Source: Salinarimonas sp. (GTDB lineage: Bacteria; Pseudomonadota; Alphaproteobacteria; Rhizobiales; Beijerinckiaceae). From it: 36,805 bases of DNA. The translations under genes were made by a program, and so were the position numbers. Shown piece by piece: positions 25,718 through 36,805 of the stretch. The first letter of the stretch is position 1; every line of letters starts with the position of its first letter. The stretch covers positions 1-36,805 of the forward strand of contig JAFIEI010000039.1 of assembly GCA_020832565.1 (NCBI GenBank), read 5' to 3'. The notes below the pieces were generated by a model that was not told the DNA's origin, ran no database searches, and saw only the letters and a program-made list of their open reading frames with translations.

Positions 25718-26156
25718 TGACCTGCCCCTGCCCGCCAGGCCCAAACTGGCCTGCCGATGCGTGACGGATTCGCGTTTTCAGACAAGGGTTACGCAGTCTG
25801 CGCAGGCTTGACTTCGGCAGTCCCTACCATCTTCCTGACAGAAGCTCGCGCAGTGCCGAGGCTGCCAGCATCTGGTCGGCAAGCAGCCGCCTCAGCTTGG
25901 CATGCTCGTCTTCCAAAGCCCTCAGACACCTGGCGCCGGACACATCCATACCGCCATTATTTGCCTTCCAGTTATACAGCGTAGCCTCACTTGACCGCAC
26001 ATTTGCGAGCCGGATCGGTCGCCTTCGCGCCTGCCTCCTGCTCCCGCAGCACACCGATCATCTGCTCCTCCGTAAAACGCTTCCGCTTCATTTGTCCATC
26101 CTTCGATGAGGCTCGGACTCTCATCGCAGATGGAGGAAAAAATCAGGGGCAGGTCA
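25718..26156 (-). mobile_element. Internally deleted IS3-type element with 13-bp terminal inverted repeats
   Basis: TGACCTGCCCCTG occurs on the plus strand at 25718-25730 and on the minus strand at 26156-26144, forming perfect 13-bp terminal inverted repeats around 439 bp. Inside is a frameshifted IS3-family OrfA; OrfB is lost except for its first few codons. A complete member would be more than 1 kb. No target-site duplication is visible (left flank TCG, right flank ATG), so the copy is old or was rearranged. With both ends present, it could still be moved by a related transposase. Confidence 0.78.
25824..26091 (-). pseudogene. Frameshifted IS3-family transposase OrfA
   Basis: Translation from the ATG at 26091 gives MKRKRFTEEQMIGVLREQ and AGAKATDPARKC, the standard OrfA helix-turn-helix start. 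It then stops at an early TGA. One base earlier in phase the protein continues as SEATLYNWK through LRALEDEHAKLRRLLADQML to the usual OrfA end near 25,824. One extra base near 25,991-25,992 explains the shift. Beyond OrfA only the first codons of OrfB (MVGTAE) remain. Confidence 0.85.
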
Positions 26157-26377
26157 ATGGGTTTTAGCGTGCCCTCGAAAATCTAATCGGAAATGTCATG
26201 GAGTGGCGGGTCTGGATCCGGTTCAGTTCAGGTTGCGAATGTCAGAAACCCGAATTCAGCGTTACCAGTCGCGCTGATGCACCCGTCAATTGACACTGCT
26301 GTTGGCTTTGTTGGCCGATCCACGGGGGGATCATGCCGCATACGGCCCGAATCCGCGCGGCTGGCAGGGTGCCGGTA
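26157..26377. other. Gap without a recognisable gene between the IS element and glpR
   Basis: No credible gene is visible. It is the region downstream of glpR (minus strand). A GGCTTTGTTG string at 26304-26313 resembles the tip of some insertion sequences, but no partner end or transposase was found. Confidence 0.4.
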
Positions 26378-27151
26378 TCATCCTTCAACGGGGCGGCAAA
26401 CCGTGACCTGTGTCTGCCACTCCGCGCACAGTTCCGCCACGCGCGCGGGGGGCGGGGCGTCTGTGATGAACTGATCGATGTCGGCAAGTGATGCGATGCG
26501 CACCGGCGCGCTGCGGGTGAATTTCGATACATCCGCCACCAGCCAGGCCTGGCGCGCCTGGCGGATGATGGCCTGGCTGATGCGCACTTCGCGCACGTCG
26601 AAATCGAGCAGGTCACCGTCTTCGTCGAGGGCGGAGGTGCCGATCACGGCGATATCGACCTTGAAATGGCGGACCATGTCGAGGACGATGTCGCCCACCA
26701 GCCCGGCATCGGAGCGGCGCAGCACGCCGCCGGCGACGATCACCTCGATATTTTCATTGACCGACAGAATATTGGCCACATTCAGATTGTTGGTGACGAC
26801 CATGAGATCACGGTGGCCGAGCAAGGCCCGCGCCACCGCCTCGGTCGTGGTGCCGATATTGAGAAACAGCGAAGCCCCGCGCGGTACGTCGCGGGCGACG
26901 CACGCCGCGATTCGTTCCTTGGCCTGAGCATTGAGGACGCGCCGCTCTTCGTAACCGATATTGGTCACACCCGAGGGCAGAACGGCGCCGCCATGGACGC
27001 GTTCGAGCCGGCCGGCATCACACAGATCGGTCAGATCACGCCGGATCGTCTGCAGCGTGACACCGAAATGTGCAGCAAGATCCTCGACGGTCACGCGGCC
27101 GTTTTCGCGCGCGATGTCGAGAATTTCGGCATGCCGGAAAGTCTGGGCCAT
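26378..27151 (-). CDS. glpR: DeoR-family repressor GlpR of the glycerol regulon
   Basis: The 257-residue protein has an N-terminal DeoR helix-turn-helix (VTVEDLAAHFGVTLQTIRRDL, about residues 17-37) followed by the VHGGAV junction. The sugar-phosphate-sensing domain includes NIGTTTEAVARAL and VAGGVLRRSD and resembles GlpR of rhizobia throughout. It should repress the divergent glpD operon and be released by glycerol 3-phosphate (family knowledge). The start at 27151 is chosen because MAQTFRHAEIL matches the usual GlpR beginning; a G-rich box lies close upstream. In-frame starts at 27202 and 27277 would add residues without domain character. Likely operators lie at 27345-27374. Confidence 0.9.
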   Translation of the reverse strand: MAQTFRHAEILDIARENGRVTVEDLAAHFGVTLQTIRRDLTDLCDAGRLERVHGGAVLPSGVTNIGYEERRVLNAQAKERIAACVARDVPRGASLFLNIGTTTEAVARALLGHRDLMVVTNNLNVANILSVNENIEVIVAGGVLRRSDAGLVGDIVLDMVRHFKVDIAVIGTSALDEDGDLLDFDVREVRISQAIIRQARQAWLVADVSKFTRSAPVRIASLADIDQFITDAPPPARVAELCAEWQTQVTVCRPVEG

Positions 27152-27344
27152 GATCCCCCACAGTGAAGCGCTGAAGCGCGGCGCGATCGCACGGACGCGC
27201 ATGGGTCGGGTTCGTTTGTGTTCCTTTTCTGCGGTAAGCGCGCGCCCTTGTCCATCGAAAAATCCCCGGTCAGGCAATTGCTGCGTCGGCTAACGGCTGA
27301 TCTGCTTGAATCAGCTTGCAAAGTCGAAAAATTTATTGCGGCGC

Positions 27345-27374
27345 AACGAAAATAAACGCAAACAAACGAAAATC
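27345..27374 (+). promoter_or_regulatory. Three phased 10-bp repeats, probable GlpR operator
   Basis: AACGAAAATA (27345-27354), AACGCAAACA (27355-27364) and AACGAAAATC (27365-27374) are direct tandem repeats with exactly one helical turn per unit. A related GTCGAAAAAT lies about two turns upstream (near 27323). They sit in the glpR-glpD intergenic region, just before a TTGACT box at 27380-27385 that may be the -35 element of glpD. The -10 box is not clear. DeoR-type repressors commonly bind such repeats as multimers. Confidence 0.7.
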
Positions 27375-27434
27375 TACATTTGACTTACGCGCATCTCGCG
27401 AACACAGATCGCGTCTGTTCGGGGCAGGGTAAAC

Positions 27435-29078
27435 ATGGCTGAGACGGCACCATACGACATCTTCGTGATCGGCGGCGGCATCAACGGCTGCGGCATCGCC
27501 CGTGATGCGAGCGGGCGCGGGCTCTCGGTGGCGCTGGCCGAAGCCGGCGACCTCGCCCGGGCGACATCATCCTCCTCCACGAAACTGTTCCATGGCGGCC
27601 TGCGCTATCTCGAATTCTTCGAATTCCGCTTGGTTCGCGAGGCGCTGATCGAGCGCGAGACGCTGTTGCGGGCGATGCCGCATATCGCCTGGCCGATGCG
27701 CTTCGTGCTGCCCTTCCACGAGGATATGCGCTTCGATTCGACCACGCCGACCTCGCGGCTTCTGGCCATGGTCATGCCCTGGCTGAAGGGGCGCCGCCCG
27801 GCCTGGCTGATCCGGTTGGGCCTCTTCCTCTACGACAATATGGGTGGCCGCAAGATCCTGCCGCCGACGCGCGCGGTCGATCTCGCGCGTGACCCGGTCG
27901 GAGCCCCCCTGCAGGCGCGCTTCACCCGCGCCTATGCCTATTCCGACGTCTGGGTCGAGGATTCGCGCCTCGTCGCCCTCAATGCCCGCGACGCGCAAAT
28001 GCGCGGGGCGCGCATCATGACGCGCTGCAAGGTCGTATCGGCTGAGCGCGGCGCGCAGCTTTGGAGCGTACAGCTCGAACATGCGGACGGGAGCCGTGAG
28101 ACGGTCCGGGCGCGCGGCCTCGTCAATGCCGGCGGGCCCTGGGTCGGGCGGATCATCGGCGAGCAACTCGGCATCGCCTCCCATGAGCGGGTGCGCCTGG
28201 TGCGCGGCAGCCATATCGTCACACGGCGCCTTTTCGACCACGACAAATGCTATTTCTTCCAGGGCAAGGATGGACGCATCATCTTCGCCATCCCCTATGA
28301 ACGCGATTTCACCCTGATCGGCACCACGGATCAGGAGCATGAGGGCGACCCGTCGCAGGCGCATTGCACGCCCGAAGAGCAGGACTACCTGTGCGCCTTC
28401 GCCTCGGAATATTTCGAAAAGCCCGTGACGCGCGAGGATATCGTGTGGACCTATTCCGGCGTGCGCCCGCTCTATGACGACGGCGCCAAATCGGCCACCG
28501 CCGCGACGCGCGATTACGTGCTCTCGCTCGATACCAACGGGCCGGTTCTGCTCAACGTCTTCGGCGGCAAGATCACCACCTATCGCAAGCTCGCCGAAGC
28601 CGCGATGCGCAAGCTCGTTGCGCATTACCCGAAGGCGGGTCCGGCCTGGACGGCGGGCGTTGCGCTGCCCGGGGGCGATTTTCCCGTCGACGGGGTCGCG
28701 GCCCTGACCGAGAGGCTGCGCGCGCAATATCCCTTCCTGACGCCGGACTGGGCGCTGCGCCTCGTGCGCGCCTACGGAACCGACGCCTTCAACCTGCTCG
28801 GCGAGGCGCAAAAGCGCGAGGATCTCGGGCGCGATTACGGCGCGACGCTCACCGATGCCGAGATCGACTGGCTCGTCACCCGCGAATTCGCGGTCAGCGC
28901 CGACGACATCCTGTGGCGGCGCACCAAGCTCGGCCTGCGGCTCGAACCGGATGCCATCGCGGAAATCGGGAAGGCGCTCGTAGCGCGCAGCGGCGCCGCC
29001 ATCGACAATCGGGCGGCTGCCGAGCAGGCCGGGACGCCTGTACCCAAGAAAAAGAATCGCAAGGGGGGAGCGACATGA
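27435..29078 (+). CDS. glpD: Aerobic glycerol-3-phosphate dehydrogenase GlpD
   Basis: The 547-residue FAD enzyme oxidises glycerol 3-phosphate to dihydroxyacetone phosphate and passes electrons to the quinone pool at the membrane. The N-terminal dinucleotide-binding motif GGGINGCGIARDASGRG is intact (about 13-29), followed by the SSSSTKLFHGGLRYLE signature. The GlpD segments SHIVTRR, GTTDQEHEGD and SGVRPLYDDGAK also appear. Length is somewhat above the E. coli enzyme because of a charged C-terminal tail ending in KKKNRKGG. It is the first gene of the operon behind the GlpR repeats. Its stop overlaps the glpS start in an ATGA. Confidence 0.95.
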   Translation: MAETAPYDIFVIGGGINGCGIARDASGRGLSVALAEAGDLARATSSSSTKLFHGGLRYLEFFEFRLVREALIERETLLRAMPHIAWPMRFVLPFHEDMRFDSTTPTSRLLAMVMPWLKGRRPAWLIRLGLFLYDNMGGRKILPPTRAVDLARDPVGAPLQARFTRAYAYSDVWVEDSRLVALNARDAQMRGARIMTRCKVVSAERGAQLWSVQLEHADGSRETVRARGLVNAGGPWVGRIIGEQLGIASHERVRLVRGSHIVTRRLFDHDKCYFFQGKDGRIIFAIPYERDFTLIGTTDQEHEGDPSQAHCTPEEQDYLCAFASEYFEKPVTREDIVWTYSGVRPLYDDGAKSATAATRDYVLSLDTNGPVLLNVFGGKITTYRKLAEAAMRKLVAHYPKAGPAWTAGVALPGGDFPVDGVAALTERLRAQYPFLTPDWALRLVRAYGTDAFNLLGEAQKREDLGRDYGATLTDAEIDWLVTREFAVSADDILWRRTKLGLRLEPDAIAEIGKALVARSGAAIDNRAAAEQAGTPVPKKKNRKGGAT

Positions 29079-30163
29079 CGCTGGAATTGCGCGGGGCCAG
29101 CAAGGTCATCGACGGGGAGGTCTTCATCCATCCCACCGATCTGACCCTGGAGCGGGGCACGATGAACGTCCTGCTCGGTCCCACCTCCGCCGGCAAGACG
29201 ACCCTGATGCGCCTGATGGCGGGGCTGGAGACACCCACGGAGGGCGCGATCTGGTGGAAGGGTGAGGATGTGACCGGCATGCGCGTGCAAAAGCGCGACA
29301 TGGCCATGGTCTACCAGCAATTCGTCAACTACCCCACCATGACCGTCTACGAGAACATCGCCTCGCCTTTGCGGGTCGCGCGCAAGCCGAAGGCGCAGGT
29401 CGACGCCGAAGTGCGCAAGGTCGCCGATCTGATGAAGCTCTCCGACATGCTGAAGCGCTATCCGCTTGAATTGTCCGGCGGCCAGCAGCAACGCTGTGCG
29501 CTGGCGCGGGCACTCGTCAAGAATGCCGGGCTGGTTCTGCTCGACGAGCCGCTCGCCAACCTCGATTACAAGCTGCGCGAGGAGTTGCGCGTCGAGATAC
29601 CCAAGATCTTCGAGGAATCCGGCGCGATCTTCGTCTATGCCACGACGGAACCGGAGGAAGCGCTGCTGCTCGGCGGCAATACCGCCACCTTGTGGGAGGG
29701 GCGCGTCACCCAGTTCGGCCCCACCCCGCAGGTCTATCGCAATCCCTGCGATGCCGTAACGGCACGGATCTTCTCCGACCCGCCGATGAACTTCCTCACC
29801 GTGACAAAGACCAGCGCCGCCATTCATTTCGGCGACGGCCAGTCGATCACGGCGACCGGCGCTTTCGCCGCGCTCACCGATGGCGACTACCTGGCGGGCT
29901 TCCGGCCCAACCATCTCCTGGTCGATGCCCCGTCACGGCGCTTCATGCAGTTCGAGACCACCGTCGAACTGGTCGAGGTGACGGGCTCCGACGCCTTCGT
30001 GCATCTCGATCATCACGGCGAGCGCTGGGTGGCCCTCGTCAAGGGCACGCGCAGCATGCCGGTGGGCGCGCCACAGACTGCCTATCTCGATGCCGACCAC
30101 ATCTACATCTTCTCGAAGGAGGGGGCGCTGCTGGCGCCGGCCCCCTATGCGCAGGCGGCCTGA
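29075..30163 (+). CDS. glpS: Glycerol ABC importer ATPase GlpS
   Basis: The 362-residue ATPase belongs to the carbohydrate-uptake type 1 group: nucleotide-binding domain (1-230) and C-terminal regulatory domain. Walker A is GPTSAGKTT (35-43), the signature is a canonical LSGGQ (133-137) and Walker B is LVLLDEP with E158. The switch histidine normally in YVTHDQ is replaced by T191 (YATTEP). The gene overlaps glpD by ATGA, with AGGGGGGAG upstream. It should pair with GlpT. The symbol follows the Rhizobium glycerol transporter naming. Confidence 0.9.
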   Translation: MTLELRGASKVIDGEVFIHPTDLTLERGTMNVLLGPTSAGKTTLMRLMAGLETPTEGAIWWKGEDVTGMRVQKRDMAMVYQQFVNYPTMTVYENIASPLRVARKPKAQVDAEVRKVADLMKLSDMLKRYPLELSGGQQQRCALARALVKNAGLVLLDEPLANLDYKLREELRVEIPKIFEESGAIFVYATTEPEEALLLGGNTATLWEGRVTQFGPTPQVYRNPCDAVTARIFSDPPMNFLTVTKTSAAIHFGDGQSITATGAFAALTDGDYLAGFRPNHLLVDAPSRRFMQFETTVELVEVTGSDAFVHLDHHGERWVALVKGTRSMPVGAPQTAYLDADHIYIFSKEGALLAPAPYAQAA

Positions 30164-30172
30164 GAGGACCAC

Positions 30173-31275
30173 ATGGCAACCATAACCCTCGAAAACCTGG
30201 CTCATTCCTATCTCGCGCAACCGGCAGGCGAGGCGGATTACGCCCTCAAGCAGCTCGATCATGTCTGGAGCGACGGCGAAGCCTACGCGCTGCTCGGCCC
30301 GTCCGGCTGCGGCAAGTCCACCCTGCTCAACATCATCTCCGGTCTGCTCGTCCCGTCGCAAGGGCGCATTCTCTTCGACGATCGCGACGTCACCCGCGCC
30401 GATACGGTGGCGCGCAACATCGCGCAGGTGTTCCAGTTCCCGGTCGTCTACGACACCATGACCGTGCGCGAGAACCTCGCCTTTCCGCTGAAGAATCGCG
30501 GCCACAAGGCGAATTACATCGCAGCCCGCGTCAGCCAGATCGCCCGCATGATCGGCATGGAGGAGGTGCTCGACCGCCGCGCCCGGCGCCTCACCGCCGA
30601 TGCCAAGCAGAAGATCAGCCTGGGACGCGGCATGGTGCGCGAGGATGTCAATGCGATCCTCTTCGACGAGCCGCTGACCGTGATCGACCCGCATATGAAA
30701 TGGGAATTGCGCACCCAGCTCAAGGCGCTGCACCAGGAATTCGGGCACACGATGATCTACGTGACCCATGACCAGACCGAGGCGCTCACCTTCGCCGACA
30801 AGGTCGTCGTCATGTTCGATGGTCGGGTCGTGCAGATCGGCACGCCCGATGAGCTCTTCGAGCGCCCGGCACATACCTTCGTCGGCTATTTCATCGGCTC
30901 GCCGGGCATGAACCTGTTCGATGCCGAGATCGCGGGCGCCACGGCGCGGATCGGCGAAACCAGTATCGCACTGGATGCGGCCTATCCGGCATCCGGGGGA
31001 AAGGTACAGCTCGGCATCCGCCCGGAATTCTGCCGCCTCGGCAATGACGGCAACGGCCTGCCGGTGCGCATCGAGCGGGTCGAGGATGTCGGGCGCCACG
31101 TCATCGTGCGCGCGCAATCACAAGCGGGACCGCTGAACATCATCGCCCATGAGGGCCTGCGTCCGGGGCCCGACGACACCCATGTCGTCTTCGAGCCCGG
31201 GCGCATCAACGTCTATGTCGATGACTGGCGCATATCGCCACAAGAAGAAAACGCCGTACCGGCAGGGGGAGTGTG

Positions 31276-31276
<1 letters not shown>
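30173..31276 (+). CDS. glpT: Glycerol ABC importer ATPase GlpT (Rhizobium naming)
   Basis: The 367-residue ATPase has Walker A GPSGCGKST (42-50), Walker B AILFDEP with E166, and an intact switch His at H199 (YVTHDQTEA). The signature LSGGQ is replaced by LTADAKQ (140-146) followed by the usual SLGRG helix. The D-loop is also unusual (LTVIDPH). It should form a heterodimer with GlpS on the GlpP-GlpQ permease. It is not the E. coli GlpT glycerol-3-phosphate antiporter, despite the name. A GAGAGGACC box precedes the ATG. It overlaps glpP by one base. Confidence 0.9.
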
Positions 31277-32139
<863 letters not shown>

Positions 32140-32151
32140 GGGGGGAGGGCG

Positions 32152-32952
<801 letters not shown>

Positions 32953-32964
32953 GGAGGAACAATC

Positions 32965-33237
32965 ATGGACTGGATGTACTGGACCCCCCCGACCGCGCTG
33001 TTCTTCGTTGCGATCGCCATGATCCTGGCGGGCATGACGGTCTGGGAAGTGGTTTCGCCGACGGGGATGCGCCGCGGGTTCCTGCCGCTGCAGACGACAC
33101 GCGGCGACCGGCTCTTCATCGGGCTCCTGACCAGCGCCTGGTTTCACCTGGCCTGGCTCGGTCTGTCGGATTTTCACCCCGCCTACATGACGGTGGCCTG
33201 CATTGGCTGGCTGATCGTCGTGTTGCGCTGGGGCTGA
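32965..33237 (+). CDS. glpU: Small membrane protein GlpU (DUF2160 type)
   Basis: The 90-residue protein has three hydrophobic segments (about 9-29, 50-65 and 70-88). It sits between the permease and the binding-protein genes, the position of glpU in Rhizobium glycerol operons. Its role in uptake is not established; it may be an accessory subunit of the GlpPQ complex. GAGGAGG precedes the ATG. Confidence 0.85.
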   Translation: MDWMYWTPPTALFFVAIAMILAGMTVWEVVSPTGMRRGFLPLQTTRGDRLFIGLLTSAWFHLAWLGLSDFHPAYMTVACIGWLIVVLRWG

Positions 33238-33270
33238 GAGGGGTGGCCCGCGCGGCGGGTCATCGAAGGC

Positions 33271-33309
33271 GCGTGCGGGGGCCGCATCGGCACCGCTTCC
33301 CCCGCACGC
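33271..33309 (+). other. Strong hairpin between glpU and glpV
   Basis: GCGTGCGGGGG (33271-33281) pairs perfectly with CCCCCGCACGC (33299-33309) over 11 bp around a 17-base loop. No U-tract follows. Such intercistronic stems often protect or separate a downstream binding-protein mRNA, which would raise GlpV above the membrane subunits (inference). Confidence 0.75.
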
Positions 33310-33358
33310 CAGTCAATGGATCGACACGAATGGCGATCCACCAACCGGAGGAAAAGTA

Positions 33359-35092
33359 ATGTCTGGACGCTTGATAAAAAAGGGGTTGACGCTCAGCGCG
33401 TCGGCTTTCGCGTTGACCGCCATACTCGGCACAGGGGCCATGTCCCAGACGATGGAAGAGCGCATGGCTGCAGCCGAGCGCATCATCGACGAGGTGTTCC
33501 CGCGCTCCACGCTCAGCCGTGAGGAGCAGCTTGAGGAGATGCGTTTCTTCATCGAGGCTTCCGAGCCCTATCGTGGCATGAGCATCAATACGGTGGCGGA
33601 ATCCCTGCCCACCCACGTCTACGAATCCACCGTGATGGCGGAGGCTTTCGAGACCTTGACCGGCATCAGCGTCGAGCACTCGATCATCCAGGAAGGTGAT
33701 CTCGTCGAACAGATGCAGACCGAGATGCAGTCGCGCCGTACCATCTACGACGCCTATATCAACGACGCGGATTCCATCGGAACCCATTTCCGCTATGACG
33801 CGACCATCCCGCTCGGTGACTTCATCGAAGCCGAATGGGCGCATATCACGCTCCCGACCCTCGATCTCGAGGATTTCCTCGGAATCGATTTCGGGCGCGC
33901 CCCGGACGGCACGCTGTATCAGCTGCCCGCGCAGATGTTCGCCAACCTCTACTGGTTCCGTTATGACTGGTTCCAGCGCGAGGATCTGCAGGAAGCCTTC
34001 CGCGACGAGTACGGCTACGATCTCGGCGTGCCGGTGAACTGGTCGGCCTACGAGGATATCGCGGAATTCTTCACCGGTCGCGAGATCGACGGTCAGACAG
34101 TCTATGGCCACATGGATTACGGTCGCCGCGATCCCTCGCTCGGCTGGCGCTTCACCGATGCCTGGCTGTCGATGGCGGGTGCCGGCGATACTGGTCTTCC
34201 CAACGGCATACCGGTCGATGAATGGGGCATCCGCATGGAGGGCTGCCATCCGGTCGGCTCCGACATCACCCGCGGAGGCGCCACCAATGGTCCGGCGGCG
34301 GTCTATTCGCTGACCAAGTTCATCGAATGGCTGGAGAATTATGCCCCGCCGGAGGCTTCGGGCATGACCTTCTCCGAAGCCGGCGGCGTGCCGGCCCAGG
34401 GCAATATCGCCCAGCAGATCTTCTGGTACACGGTCTTCACCACCGACATGCTCGGCGAGGGCCTGCCGGTCGTCAACGAGGACGGCAGCCCGAAATGGCG
34501 CATGGCCCCCTCGCCGCATGGTCCCTATTGGGAAGAGGGCATGAAGGTCGGCTATCAGGATGCGGGTTCCTGGACCTTCTTCCACCATACCGATGCCAGC
34601 CGTACCCAGGCTGCATGGCTCTGGGCGCAGTTCACGGTGGCGAAGTCGACCTCGCTGGAAAAGCTGCATGCCGGCCTCACGCCGATCCGCCGCTCGAACG
34701 TGGCGCATGAGAGCTTCCTCGCGCGCTCGGAAGAACTGGGCGGTCTCGTCGAGTTCTACAATTCTCCAGAGCAGGAGAAGTGGACGGATACCGGAGTGAA
34801 CGTGCCGGATTATCCGCGCATGTCGCAGCTCTGGTGGCCGAACATGGCCGATGCCATCAGCGGCGAGAAGACCCCGCAGGAGGCGCTGGATACCCTGGCG
34901 CAGCAGCAGGACAGCATCATGGCCCGTCTCGAACGTGCCAATGCCCAGCCCAATTGCGGTCCGATGATGAACGAGCCGCGCGATGCGCAGTACTGGTTCG
35001 ACCAGCCCGGCGCGCCCAAGCCACGCCTCGAGAATGAAAAGCCGCAGGGCGTGACGGTTCCCTACGACGAGCTGATCGCCAGCTGGCAGTGA
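33359..35092 (+). CDS. glpV: Glycerol ABC importer periplasmic binding protein GlpV
   Basis: The 577-residue solute-binding protein starts with a signal peptide (basic start, hydrophobic core to about residue 28, likely cut after AMS or AMSQ). The mature part has the long form typical of the glycerol binding protein of this operon, with a Trp- and Tyr-rich binding region (NLYWFRYDWFQ, NWSAYED, RRDPSLGWRFTDAWLSM). It captures glycerol for GlpPQST. GGAGG lies seven to eight bases upstream of the ATG. A strong hairpin precedes the gene and a terminator follows it. Confidence 0.9.
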   Translation: MSGRLIKKGLTLSASAFALTAILGTGAMSQTMEERMAAAERIIDEVFPRSTLSREEQLEEMRFFIEASEPYRGMSINTVAESLPTHVYESTVMAEAFETLTGISVEHSIIQEGDLVEQMQTEMQSRRTIYDAYINDADSIGTHFRYDATIPLGDFIEAEWAHITLPTLDLEDFLGIDFGRAPDGTLYQLPAQMFANLYWFRYDWFQREDLQEAFRDEYGYDLGVPVNWSAYEDIAEFFTGREIDGQTVYGHMDYGRRDPSLGWRFTDAWLSMAGAGDTGLPNGIPVDEWGIRMEGCHPVGSDITRGGATNGPAAVYSLTKFIEWLENYAPPEASGMTFSEAGGVPAQGNIAQQIFWYTVFTTDMLGEGLPVVNEDGSPKWRMAPSPHGPYWEEGMKVGYQDAGSWTFFHHTDASRTQAAWLWAQFTVAKSTSLEKLHAGLTPIRRSNVAHESFLARSEELGGLVEFYNSPEQEKWTDTGVNVPDYPRMSQLWWPNMADAISGEKTPQEALDTLAQQQDSIMARLERANAQPNCGPMMNEPRDAQYWFDQPGAPKPRLENEKPQGVTVPYDELIASWQ

Positions 35093-35098
35093 AAGACG

Positions 35099-35135
35099 GC
35101 GAGCCGGGGACCTCCCTCCTCCCGGTTCGCTTTCC
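35099..35135 (+). terminator. First hairpin after glpV
   Basis: GCGAGCCGGG (35099-35108) pairs with CCCGGTTCGC (35121-35130) over 10 bp with one G-U pair, followed by TTTCC. It starts six bases after the glpV stop and, with the next hairpin, makes a double terminator. Confidence 0.6.
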
Positions 35136-35136
35136 T

Positions 35137-35170
35137 GGACGCGCGCCTGCACGGTGCGCGTCCTCTTTTT
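35137..35170 (+). terminator. Rho-independent terminator after glpV
   Basis: GGACGCGC (35137-35144) pairs perfectly with GCGCGTCC (35156-35163), followed directly by TCTTTTT. This is a classical intrinsic terminator and separates the transport operon from glpK, which must use its own promoter or readthrough. Confidence 0.8.
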
Positions 35171-35258
35171 CGCATGAACGGGTCGCCATCCACGCCTTTC
35201 CTGCGAACTCTTCTCCCGTGCATGCCTTTGCACCGCGCGAACCGGAGCCGGTCTTGCC

Positions 35259-36745
<1,487 letters not shown>

Positions 36746-36749
<4 letters not shown>

Positions 36750-36805
36750 GCGATACCGGGCAGCAGCGCAGCTGGACGATCCAGTTGACCGACCCGGACA
36801 GGCAG
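36746..36805 (+). CDS. Start of an unidentified gene cut by the window edge
   Basis: An ATG overlaps the glpK stop codon (ATGA), and the frame stays open for 20 codons to the end of the window ([20 protein letters not shown]). The overlap argues for translational coupling with glpK. Too little is visible to name the product. Confidence 0.5.

Noticed and set aside
25549-25785. Overlapping small frames on both strands left of the IS-derived element
   Set aside because: Neither has a ribosome-binding site or known similarity, and both run into the inverted repeat of the element.
26304-26313. GGCTTTGTTG string resembling an insertion-sequence end
   Set aside because: No matching inverted partner, target duplication or transposase was found nearby.

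Overview
The window looks like a chromosomal segment of an alphaproteobacterium, probably of the Hyphomicrobiales (Rhizobiales) type. The main evidence is the glycerol operon on the right, whose gene set and order match the glpD-STPQUV genes described in Rhizobium, and the high-GC codon usage of most genes. A genus cannot be assigned from the sequence alone.

Region 1 (about 1-10,112) is visibly AT-richer than the rest and looks like an accessory catabolic island. A minus-strand operon runs tctC, a tctA-tctB fusion, a thiolase-fold protein, a DUF35 zinc-ribbon protein and a tandem-domain family III CoA-transferase. It reads as: capture a carboxylate in the periplasm, import it, load it on CoA, cleave it. 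The thiolase-fold protein has lost all three classical catalytic residues and the N-terminal half of the CoA-transferase has lost its aspartate. A divergent LacI-type repressor and an AbrB-type permease face the operon across a promoter with two tandem LacI-type operators. Two palindromic intergenic repeats (10,073-10,173) close the island.

Region 2 (about 10,800-14,980, plus strand) carries egtB and egtD for ergothioneine and a VAO-type flavin oxidase.

Region 3 (about 14,978-22,480, minus strand) is the most interesting part. It encodes an NHLM-type export machine: an HlyD-like fusion protein, a C39-peptidase ABC transporter and a second ABC transporter. Its probable cargo is a 381-residue Cys-free protein with a textbook double-glycine leader, a Gly/Ala/His/Asp-rich body and a C-terminal tail of His-striped 11-residue helical repeats. 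A small protein of unknown function follows. No peptide-modifying enzyme is present.

Region 4 (about 22,697-26,160) is scarred. A berberine-bridge-type FAD oxidase and a family 2 glycosyltransferase lie head to head and both lose their 5' ends at the same point near 24,160. Downstream are a 75-residue orphan protein and a 439-bp internally deleted IS3-type element with 13-bp terminal inverted repeats.

Region 5 (about 26,378-36,805) is the glycerol regulon: divergent glpR, then glpD-glpS-glpT-glpP-glpQ-glpU-glpV, a terminator, glpK, and the first 20 codons of one more gene. Three helically phased 10-bp repeats upstream of glpD are the likely GlpR operator. The two ATPases carry complementary defects, which predicts one consensus and one degenerate ATP site.
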